Shown: positions 22,859 to 30,075 of the stretch, piece after piece
Position numbering within the stretch: the stretch's first letter is position 1
Layout of the letters: the number at the start of each line of letters is the position of its first letter
NCBI GenBank assembly: GCA_040768665.1
Contig: JAXGMN010000092.1
Coordinates: 1 to 30,075 of the forward strand
DNA from: JABWBD01 sp040768665
GTDB lineage: Bacteria > Planctomycetota > Planctomycetia > Pirellulales > Thermoguttaceae
Direction: 5' to 3'
DNA length: 30,075 bases
Notes under the pieces: model-generated
Database searches by the model: none
What the model was told of the DNA's origin: nothing
Seen by the model: the letters and a program-made list of their open reading frames with translations, nothing else
Made by a program: the position numbers and the translations under genes

Positions 22859-25699
22859 ATGCGTGCCAGAGCGTTGTCTTCTGCCTGCTTGCTTGTTTGC
22901 CTCTTTGCCGTCACACTGCCGGCAGCCGATGGTCCCGCGTCGAGCGAAACGCTCTGGCAGCCGTACCGCATCACGCCGCGGAGCGGCGCGCAGCACGTGT
23001 CGCTGGACGGCGCCTGGCGGCTTTCGCATCGCGATGCGTCCATCACCGCCCCGGGGGAACTGGCGGAGGAGGAGGAATGGGTCCGGGCCGACGTGCCCGC
23101 TAGCGTCCAATGGGCCTTGCATCGCGCCGGCCGGTTGCCGCACCCCTACGAGCACCTCAATGCGAAGCAGTACGCCTGGGTGGACGAAAAGGTGTGGTAC
23201 TACGCGAAAACGGTCGAGCTTCCCGAAATCGGCGGGGGCCGCAGCGTATTTCTCTGTTTCGATGGCATCGACTATTTCTCGCGTGTCTGGTTCAACGGCA
23301 CGCTCCTGGGGCGCCACGAGGGGATGTTCGGCGGGCCGGTCGCGGAAGTCGGCCGCCTCGTGCGTCCCGGCCGGCCCAACGAGATCGTGGTCGAGGTGAA
23401 GGCCGCCAACTTCGGCAACAAAGAAGGCTTTGACGCCCGAAAGCTCGGCCCGATCATCAAGCCCTGGGTGCTGGCCGGCGGGATCGGAGCCGAGGCGTTC
23501 TTCCCCCTGGGAATGTGGCGCCCGGCGCGGATCGAGATCGTTCCCCGAGTCCATATCGAGCGTCCGCTGCTGATCACCGAATCCGCCGACGAGGCGAATG
23601 CCCGGCTCACGCTTTCAATGGAAGTTTTCGACGATTCACACTCCTTGAAACATACGCTTCACCCCCGAACGAACACGGCGATCCAACCGCTCAGTCCGTT
23701 TAACAACGGGTGGACCGCCAAGCCCGGCACCGCGAACCTTGCCTTGAAGGTGCGGCTCGAAGACAAGCTGACTGCCCGGGTGGCGGCCGAGCAAACCTTT
23801 GCGCTCGAGACCCTGCTGGGCCGCAATGCCGTGCGGCGGACGTTGAATGTCCAGCGGCCCAAGCTTTGGTGGCCCAACGCCATGGGCGATCCGCATTTGT
23901 ATCGCGTCACGCTCACCCTGCACTGCGACGGGGCGGCCGTCGACGCGATCGAATTCGACTACGGAATCCGCACGATCGAAACCCGACCCACCGCCGGTCC
24001 GCCCATGCCGGACCGGTGGGCCGACTGGCAATTCGTCGTCAATGGTCGGCCGCTGTTCGTCAAGGGAATGAATTGGATGCCGGCCGACATCCTGCTCGAT
24101 CTGCCCGCCGAGCGGTATCGCTGGCTGTTGGGCATGGCGAAGGCCGCCGGAATCCAGTTGATCCGCGTCTGGGGCGGGGGCCTGCTGGAAACCGAGGAGT
24201 TCTACGCCGCCTGCAACGAGCTGGGCCTGATGGTCTGGCAGGACTTCTCGATCGGCAACCAGGACACGCCCGATTGGCCGCAGGACGTCTGGGAGGCCCA
24301 GGTCATGCAGACGATCTTCCGCCTGCGCAACCATCCGGCACTCGTGCTGTATTGCGGCGGAAACGAATTCAATCCCTACTCCTTCGGAAACACGGCGAGC
24401 ATCGGCATTCTCGAACGCTGCCTGGCCGATTTCGACGCCACGCGCCTTTGGCGGCGGACCAGCCCCGATGCGGGCAGCTTGCACACCTACCCCGACATGG
24501 ATCCGACCTGGTACGCATCCCTCTACCGCTTCGTGCCGTACATTGCCGAGACGGGCATGCACAACATCCCCGACCCGCAGTCGCTCCGCGAGGTGGTCGA
24601 CCCGGCCGAGTTCGCCGAGCCGTTGGCCGGTATGTTCACCAAGGAGTTTCCCGAGAAACATCCGGAGCTGATGCACCATTTCGTCGAATACCAGCCGAGC
24701 CGCGTACCCCGCATGCTCAGCCGCGCCTCGCATATCGACGACATGCGGGCGCCCACACTGGAGAGCCTCTCGGAAGGGACACAGATCGGGGCCGGCGAGT
24801 TCTACCAGATCCTCTCCGAGGCCACGCAGGCCAACTGGCCGCAGACGGCCGGCCTCATGCCCTGGGTCTTCAAGCGGCCCTGGCCGGTGATCGCCATCAT
24901 GCTGGTCGACGGCATGGGCCATCCGACGGCGCCCTACTACTTCCTCAAACGGACCTATGAACCGACGCACGTGATGGTCGAGCTGCCGCAACTGATGTGG
25001 GCCGCCGGCGAGCGACTGCCGGTCCGCGCGGCGGTTACGCATGCCCCGCCCGGCGCAATCGACAATCTGCAACTGGCCGTCCGCGTTCTCGACCCGCAGT
25101 TCATCGCGCAATGGGAGCAAACGCAAACCTTGAGTTTGAAGCCCGGCCCCTCGGTCCAGCACGCCGATTTGGGCGAGTTCACCATTCCTGACGCGTGGGA
25201 AGACAAGTTCTTCTTCGTGATTGCCGAGTTGCAGGGTAGCGACGGGCGTCTGGTCTCGCGATCCGTGTACTGGCCGCGGTGCCTGGCTCGCATGCGCGAT
25301 GCCGCACAGCGAAAAAAGTACCGCTCCGGCCCACAGCCGACGCTGACCTTCGAAAACGGCCCCTGGCTAAAACCCCAGGTCGCCGCCGGCCCTACGTCGC
25401 TGGCAACCGAGTTGCTCGACGGGCGGGACCTGCAGTCCGACCGTAGCCGGCTCACCCTGCGGGTGCGCAACTCCGGTTCGCGCCCGGCGGTCAACGTCCG
25501 CATGGACATCGTGGGCACGAAACGCTCGTTCTATGCCACCGACAACTTCCTGTGGCTCGAGCCCGGCGAGTCGCGGGACCTGGAACTCCAGGTGCTGTGG
25601 CGCGACCTCCCGACACGGAGTGCCGCAGTCCTTACGGTCGATGCCTGGAACGCTCCCGGCGCTCGCCTGCAGCTCCGCAGTATCAAAGACTCGAAGTGA
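22859..25699 (+). CDS. Secreted glycoside hydrolase family 2, beta-mannosidase-like
   Basis: A 946-aa exported enzyme with a Sec signal (RARALSSACLLVCLFAVTLPAADG). The domain order is typical of GH2: an N-terminal sugar-binding jelly roll (SLDGAWRLS, then YYAKTVELP and FDGIDYFSRVWFNGTLLG), an immunoglobulin-like sandwich ending in PKLWWPNAMGDPHLY, and a TIM barrel (FVKGMNWMPADI, RVWGGGLLETEEFY). The acid/base is E503 in YCGGNEF and the likely nucleophile is E564 in YIAETGMHN. The WWPNxxGxPxLY and GxNWxPAD motifs point to the beta-mannosidase branch. Some exo-beta-glucosaminidases and related enzymes share these, so specificity is not certain. C-terminal sandwich domains are present. ATG 22859 has GGAG (22848-22851) 7 nt upstream. 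It is convergent with the giant secreted gene. Confidence 0.9.
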   Translation: MRARALSSACLLVCLFAVTLPAADGPASSETLWQPYRITPRSGAQHVSLDGAWRLSHRDASITAPGELAEEEEWVRADVPASVQWALHRAGRLPHPYEHLNAKQYAWVDEKVWYYAKTVELPEIGGGRSVFLCFDGIDYFSRVWFNGTLLGRHEGMFGGPVAEVGRLVRPGRPNEIVVEVKAANFGNKEGFDARKLGPIIKPWVLAGGIGAEAFFPLGMWRPARIEIVPRVHIERPLLITESADEANARLTLSMEVFDDSHSLKHTLHPRTNTAIQPLSPFNNGWTAKPGTANLALKVRLEDKLTARVAAEQTFALETLLGRNAVRRTLNVQRPKLWWPNAMGDPHLYRVTLTLHCDGAAVDAIEFDYGIRTIETRPTAGPPMPDRWADWQFVVNGRPLFVKGMNWMPADILLDLPAERYRWLLGMAKAAGIQLIRVWGGGLLETEEFYAACNELGLMVWQDFSIGNQDTPDWPQDVWEAQVMQTIFRLRNHPALVLYCGGNEFNPYSFGNTASIGILERCLADFDATRLWRRTSPDAGSLHTYPDMDPTWYASLYRFVPYIAETGMHNIPDPQSLREVVDPAEFAEPLAGMFTKEFPEKHPELMHHFVEYQPSRVPRMLSRASHIDDMRAPTLESLSEGTQIGAGEFYQILSEATQANWPQTAGLMPWVFKRPWPVIAIMLVDGMGHPTAPYYFLKRTYEPTHVMVELPQLMWAAGERLPVRAAVTHAPPGAIDNLQLAVRVLDPQFIAQWEQTQTLSLKPGPSVQHADLGEFTIPDAWEDKFFFVIAELQGSDGRLVSRSVYWPRCLARMRDAAQRKKYRSGPQPTLTFENGPWLKPQVAAGPTSLATELLDGRDLQSDRSRLTLRVRNSGSRPAVNVRMDIVGTKRSFYATDNFLWLEPGESRDLELQVLWRDLPTRSAAVLTVDAWNAPGARLQLRSIKDSK

Positions 25700-25809
25700 C
25701 CGAGGGCACGCCCGCGCGAGGCAATTGCTGCGAGAGATTGGTGTGCAGGACGTTTCGTCACTGTCGTAGACATCATCCGGGTAGAGGCCGTCGAGTCCGT
25801 TCAACCGGG

Positions 25810-28800
25810 TCAAAGCGGGTTGTCCCACGGAGCGTAGTTCCAGTTCTGAAACAGGTTCATGGCCGCCCGGTCCGTGGCCGGATTCTGGGGAAGCAACTGC
25901 ACGGCGTCGACACAGGCCCCGCCGCTTGCTCCCAGCGTCAGCCGGCCCCGGCCCGCGCGAAGCGCCACGTCGGGCAGCCGATACCAGGACCAATGGCCGT
26001 ACTGTTCTCCGAAATGGGCGAACATCTTGGTGTGAGCATGCCTCGGATCGGTCCAATCCGTAAACCCGATCATCGCCGTCGGGGTGAACCTGCGGCTCGC
26101 GTCGCCGTCAGTGCCGAGCCACATGGACAGGTCGGCGTCGGTGCTCCACCGGGCGCGGAACCAGAGGGCATAGCGGCCGTCGCGAGGCACGTTGATCTCG
26201 AACGCCAACTCCCCTTTGCCGTCGAATCGCACGGCGCCGCCGCTTCGTTTCGTGCTTTCAAACGGTTTCTCGTTGCCGGCCGGTTCAGACGCCTGCTCGG
26301 CCTCGCCGACCAACGCAGCCTCGGCAAAGAGGACCTGGGCCGGGATACGTCGCTGCTGGTCCCCGCGGCGCACGACCACGTCGAAGGCATGGATGGCGCC
26401 CTCGCCGGCTGCTTCCGGCTGCAGCACGAACTCCACGGTCGCCGGGTGCTGGGGATCGTCCGTGTCGACCGATTGCACCCGAGGCGAAGCCGCCCAGCCG
26501 GCGGGGAGATTTTCGAGCGACACTTCCGCCGCTGGCCCGCGACCTCGGAGCGTCACTCGCACAGGGAGGCGGGCCCCGGGGGCGACGACGAAGAAATTCC
26601 GGTTGGCCTCGTCTCCGTTCATCGAGTAGCTGATGGAGTTCAGCGAAACGTCGCAATCAGCCCGGTGGCGTTCGATCCAGCGACAGACCGTTCGAATCGG
26701 CGAACTCACCGGGCCGCCGACGAACCGGATCCGATTCTTTCCCAAGGCGAGCTTGCCCGGCAACGCAAGCGGAGAGACCACCAACGAGCTTCGCACCTTC
26801 AAGCCGGTGACCGTCGACGCCGCCGGTGCGAAGTCCAGCTTGAGCCAGTAGGCGTAGCGGGCGCTGACGTGATCGCGCAGGCTCGGAGCGATCGGTCCCT
26901 CCTGCTTCGCGCTGCGCCAGACGTTGGTCCAGGTCTTTCCTTCGTCGAAGGAGAGCGAAATGCCGATGGTGCCGGCCTTATCGGAGCGATAGGTTCCCTC
27001 GACAGTGGCGTCGGAGAAAATATACGGGCACCCGGCGCGATAGGTCAGAGAAGCCGGCCGGGCGGGATCGAGGGGCCGAATGACCGCCGGTCCTCCGCCG
27101 GACCGGTCGACAACCAGGTTGTCGACCGCGGCCGCCTCACCCGTCGCGGACGGCTCAAACAGAATCGCGCCGTTGCCGAAGTACGGCGGCACCTTTGCCA
27201 GGGGAATCGGTCGGCGATCGTCGGTCAATTCGAACCAGCGGCCTTCGTTGTGCCAGCAAACGCTCGCGCGCTCCCCCGGTCGCAGCGGGAAATCCATGCA
27301 GTGCGGCCGCTCGGCGGTGCCGAACCGCGCCCGGCTGACCCTGCCCCGAAGCGCCGATCCCACGCTGCTTCCCTGGCGAAGCTTCAGATAGAGATCTTCC
27401 TCAAAGTCGCGGCGACTGGCAACCGTCGCGTTGTCGCGCTCGAGCCAGTAGATACGGGGCGACAGATCAAACAGGCGATAGTCCCCGTCGTAGTAGGCCT
27501 GCTGAAACTGGTGATGCGTGCCCGACGCGTCGTTCGACGAAATGCCGGCCGCCAGAAACAGCTTGCGGAGCGTGTGGTTGAGCGGGCCGCACTGATCGAA
27601 CGGGTAAATATTCAACGCCTTGATGAGCGTATAGGAAACCCGGTCACGGTGCCGGGAGGGAAGCGTTTCGCAGTAGTGTGCGTCGTAGTAGTTGGTGACG
27701 GCCAGGGCGTAGCGGAACACCTCAAACGCCTTTTCCGCGTCGTCCTCGACGTCGGGAGCCAGCGTTGCCGCGATCGTGCCGACGCTGAAGGGGACCACGT
27801 TGTCGTTGGCTCGCCAGCGGGGAAGCATGGTGGTTCCGGCCGCGGAGGTGTCGGCGTGCTCGAACGTAATCGATCTCATCAGCGGTTCGAAATCGCCTTC
27901 CACTTCGATCATCAGCTCGTCGTCGCGCCCGGTCACGACCCGTTCCACCTGCCGCGCGCGGTATTCGATCGAGCGAGGATCGGGCAGTTCGTCGAACGGC
28001 CGCGTCACCGTCAGGCGGTTCTCGGCCCGGTTTGCCTCAAGCAGCCCTTGGGACGCGTGCGGCCTGACGACCACCATGCGGCGGTCGACCTTGCCGTCGA
28101 CCAGGATCTCCAGCGGCACTGCCTCTTCTTGCGGAGGCAGTTCGCACGCCAAGTGGCCGCGGACAAAGCGGTCGTCGGAGTCGTGCACTCCGTGCGCCGA
28201 GTTCTCGAAGTGAAACAAAGCCCGGGTGTGCTCATCCACCTGGAACTCGTCGCGCTGCGGGACGAACCCCTCCGCGTATCGCACTATGCTGGAGATGCGG
28301 AGTTCGTCCATCACCGCGTCGGCGGCACCTTGGGCGCTCGCTTCCCGGTCGCCTCCGATGAATGCTTGCATCGGCAGGCTGCGACCGTCCTTCTCGCCGA
28401 TGCCCATGCCTTGGCGGCCTGTCTTGCTCTCGGGAACGAGGCTGCTCGGCCACGGCTCACGGCCCGGTCCCTCCGCGGCAATCGACCGGCCGTTGAGGAA
28501 CAGCTCAAGGCGAGCCCGGGGAAAGTCCCAAGTGGCTGCGACGTGATGCCACCGGCCGGCTTCGAACCTCGCCGGACCGCGAATCGTCCGCCGCGTGCCG
28601 CCGGCGTCGGCAAGGGTCAGCTCGAGTTGATTGCCGCCGGCCGCGTCGAGTTTGCGGAGTTGCGATTGCAGCCGGTGGCCGTAAGCGATTCCCTGGAAGA
28701 AGACGTGCTCCCGGCCGTCGTCGGTATTCCAAGTCGGGCGGCACCAAAACTCCAGCGTGCCGGCCTGCAGTCCCCAGTGGACCGACCAGTGATCCGGATT

Positions 28801-29955
28801 GTGCTTGCCGGCGGTCAGCGTGCCTTCCGAGGCCCCGTTAAAAGCCACCCGTCGAAGACCGACAAACTCGAAACCGCGATTGAGCGGGGCGTTTTGCAGC
28901 GCCCCTTCGACGAACCCGGCGGCGGTCGCCGCCGGCCAAGGCCATCGCCGGCCGGGGCGAAGCACGACCCGGTCGAGCCAGACGGTGAACCACGACTCGG
29001 GCCCGGTGACCGTCCTTGCGGTGTCGGCGTCGCGGACAGTGCATCGGATGCGGATGCGGACGTTCACCGTCGCTGCCTCGTGGCTGAAGCGCCCGCGTTG
29101 GGAAAAGCGCACGAGCTGGCCCTCCGCCAATTCCAGGGTGAGCCATCGCGGCTCGACCGCATATTCCAGAATCTTCGTGCCGTCCTCACGGAATTGCTCC
29201 AGTTCCACGGAAACCGGCGCCCCGTAGACGGCCCGCTCCGCCAGCAGATCGCACTCGAACAGCATCTCTTGGCCGGCGAACTGCCGCACGTCGATTCCCT
29301 GAGAGATGGTCGCTTCACGGCTCACGCCGTCCGGGGTATCGCCATCGACCCTGATCAGGAGCGACCGATCGCCCGCGCTGTGTGCGAAGTGGCCGGTGTC
29401 GACCAATTCGGACGGCGAGCACGTCCATGCGGCCGGGCGCCCGTCCACGAGTTGCTCAAAGCCGTTGTTTTGCAGCAGATTGTCGGGTGGCACCAGGCGT
29501 GGATCGACCTCGTCCGCCTCGATACGGCGGTCGGCCGTGTCGAAATAGACGTCGTACGTCGCCGCGCGGCCGTTCTTCGGCCGCACCGTCCAGACGAGAA
29601 CATGCTGTGGGCAATCCTGCCTTGGGCCGGACTCCGTACGGTATGCAAACGGGACCGACTGCATCGCTTCGCGTCCGTTGCGGCAGACCACGCGAAGCGA
29701 TTTCGGGTCGAACGTTCCGGCCACGCCCGCCTGCTCCAACAGCAGCGGGAAGTCGATCGCAACTTCGGCTGCGCGCGGCTTGTCGTCGGGATAGGGCGCC
29801 GGGGGGACGATGGTGGTGCGGATCCGCCACTGCGGGTTCCACCAATCGGAGGTCTCCGCGCCCGGTGCCGGAGAGAGTGCCAAGGTGCCGGCGATCGCCA
29901 TGAAGAGGCAGAGAGACCCCGGAAGGCGGACAAAAAACAACGCATAGCGCGTCAT
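25810..29955 (-). CDS. Giant secreted multidomain protein: DUF2341-like, LamG, transglutaminase-like, Asp-box and CBM-like modules
   Basis: A 1381-aa exported protein with a Sec signal (LCLFMAIAGTLALSPAPGAE). In order: a DUF2341-like start (WWNPQWRIRTTIV, about 38-150); a beta-sandwich with QNNGFEQLVDG; a LamG/concanavalin-like domain at about 395-545 (GTLEFWCRPTW, GRWHHVAATWD, LELFLNGR); a transglutaminase-like core with candidate triad C789 (DQCGPLN), H815 (THHQFQQ) and D830 (RLFDLS); one Asp-box near 1000 (SFDEGKTW); and a C-terminal carbohydrate-binding-like module at about 1240-1350 ending in ASGGACVDAVQLLP. Known transglutaminase-like folds include peptidases, amidases and cross-linking enzymes; its reaction is unknown. 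It is probably extracellular or cell-surface. ATG 29955 has AGAGGT about 7 nt upstream. The opposite strand is also open for most of the length, but only this strand shows domains. Confidence 0.83.
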   Translation of the reverse strand: MTRYALFFVRLPGSLCLFMAIAGTLALSPAPGAETSDWWNPQWRIRTTIVPPAPYPDDKPRAAEVAIDFPLLLEQAGVAGTFDPKSLRVVCRNGREAMQSVPFAYRTESGPRQDCPQHVLVWTVRPKNGRAATYDVYFDTADRRIEADEVDPRLVPPDNLLQNNGFEQLVDGRPAAWTCSPSELVDTGHFAHSAGDRSLLIRVDGDTPDGVSREATISQGIDVRQFAGQEMLFECDLLAERAVYGAPVSVELEQFREDGTKILEYAVEPRWLTLELAEGQLVRFSQRGRFSHEAATVNVRIRIRCTVRDADTARTVTGPESWFTVWLDRVVLRPGRRWPWPAATAAGFVEGALQNAPLNRGFEFVGLRRVAFNGASEGTLTAGKHNPDHWSVHWGLQAGTLEFWCRPTWNTDDGREHVFFQGIAYGHRLQSQLRKLDAAGGNQLELTLADAGGTRRTIRGPARFEAGRWHHVAATWDFPRARLELFLNGRSIAAEGPGREPWPSSLVPESKTGRQGMGIGEKDGRSLPMQAFIGGDREASAQGAADAVMDELRISSIVRYAEGFVPQRDEFQVDEHTRALFHFENSAHGVHDSDDRFVRGHLACELPPQEEAVPLEILVDGKVDRRMVVVRPHASQGLLEANRAENRLTVTRPFDELPDPRSIEYRARQVERVVTGRDDELMIEVEGDFEPLMRSITFEHADTSAAGTTMLPRWRANDNVVPFSVGTIAATLAPDVEDDAEKAFEVFRYALAVTNYYDAHYCETLPSRHRDRVSYTLIKALNIYPFDQCGPLNHTLRKLFLAAGISSNDASGTHHQFQQAYYDGDYRLFDLSPRIYWLERDNATVASRRDFEEDLYLKLRQGSSVGSALRGRVSRARFGTAERPHCMDFPLRPGERASVCWHNEGRWFELTDDRRPIPLAKVPPYFGNGAILFEPSATGEAAAVDNLVVDRSGGGPAVIRPLDPARPASLTYRAGCPYIFSDATVEGTYRSDKAGTIGISLSFDEGKTWTNVWRSAKQEGPIAPSLRDHVSARYAYWLKLDFAPAASTVTGLKVRSSLVVSPLALPGKLALGKNRIRFVGGPVSSPIRTVCRWIERHRADCDVSLNSISYSMNGDEANRNFFVVAPGARLPVRVTLRGRGPAAEVSLENLPAGWAASPRVQSVDTDDPQHPATVEFVLQPEAAGEGAIHAFDVVVRRGDQQRRIPAQVLFAEAALVGEAEQASEPAGNEKPFESTKRSGGAVRFDGKGELAFEINVPRDGRYALWFRARWSTDADLSMWLGTDGDASRRFTPTAMIGFTDWTDPRHAHTKMFAHFGEQYGHWSWYRLPDVALRAGRGRLTLGASGGACVDAVQLLPQNPATDRAAMNLFQNWNYAPWDNPL

Positions 29956-30020
29956 GACAGTACCTCTCGGAAAAAGAGCTGAGGATTGGAGTCGATCGCG
30001 CGGATCGCCGGGCGTTCGGC

Positions 30021-30070
30021 GTGGCCACCCAGCTGCAAATTTCTCAGAACGGAGGTGTTTTGGTGGCCAC
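30021..30070. repeat. Paired GTGGCCAC palindromes at the right edge
   Basis: GTGGCCACC (30021-30029) and its complement GGTGGCCAC (30062-30070). Each contains the 8-bp palindrome GTGGCCAC, and the two are 32 bp apart. They lie upstream of the giant secreted gene and could be an operator pair or the edge of another hairpin repeat cut by the window end. Confidence 0.5.
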
Positions 30071-30075
30071 CTTCC

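Noticed and set aside
25552..29982. A 1476-codon open frame on the + strand, nearly as long as the giant gene
   Set aside because: It is antisense to the minus-strand gene, which has a signal peptide, LamG and other domains and a ribosome binding site. The + frame gives low-complexity R/A/G/V-rich sequence with no recognisable motifs, as expected in GC-rich DNA. It also overlaps the end of the GH2 gene.

Overview
The window is GC-rich, densely coding in both orientations, and carries many large secreted proteins, several with uncharacterised domain mixtures. I find 13 intact protein genes and one gene remnant. Tat- or Sec-exported polysaccharide-active enzymes without any SusC/SusD pair, a LamG/transglutaminase giant and dispersed palindromic repeats all suggest a planctomycete or close relative (PVC group). 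This is inferred from gene content; there is no rRNA or tRNA to confirm it.

Layout. 61-1188 (+) is an enolase-superfamily N-acylamino acid racemase/OSBS-like enzyme. It converges on a minus-strand pair, an M20 metallopeptidase and a DUF819 membrane protein, which overlap by 4 bp (GTGA). Two perfect 10-bp hairpins lie between the converging genes. 3660-4702 holds a cold-shock protein gene with a good promoter, and on the other strand a promoter-terminator pair enclosing about 210 nt with no evident gene (possible small RNA). 4703-7108 (+) is a Tat-exported parallel beta-helix (pectate-lyase-like) protein. 7211-15238 (-) is a likely operon: a TIM-barrel protein fused to a PL26-like rhamnogalacturonan lyase, a GH106-like glycosidase, and a COG1233 FAD oxidoreductase. 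15561-18347 (+) is a nucleotidyltransferase-GHMP sugar kinase fusion, followed by a truncated NIF-type HAD phosphatase remnant. 19008-21458 (+) is a metallo-beta-lactamase/beta-CASP nuclease carrying three C-terminal double-stranded-RNA-binding domains. It is followed by an exported alpha/beta hydrolase (-), a GH2 beta-mannosidase-like enzyme (+) and a 1381-residue secreted LamG/transglutaminase-like protein (-).

How they may work together. The beta-helix protein, PL26-like lyase, GH106-like enzyme, GH2 enzyme and esterase-like hydrolase fit extracellular or periplasmic breakdown of a pectin or rhamnogalacturonan-like polysaccharide. The kinase-nucleotidyltransferase could salvage a released galactose- or galacturonate-type sugar. 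The racemase, M20 hydrolase and DUF819 membrane protein could form a separate small module for N-acyl amino acids or dipeptides. These links rest on family membership and proximity.

Most unusual items: (i) the beta-CASP nuclease with three dsRNA-binding domains; (ii) a 100-bp member of a four-copy palindromic repeat family lying in frame inside a coding sequence, where it forms the junction between two enzyme domains; (iii) the nucleotidyltransferase-kinase fusion with an altered galactokinase signature; (iv) the unexplained promoter-terminator pair at 3738-3986. No CRISPR array, insertion-sequence transposase, integrase, tRNA or rRNA was seen.
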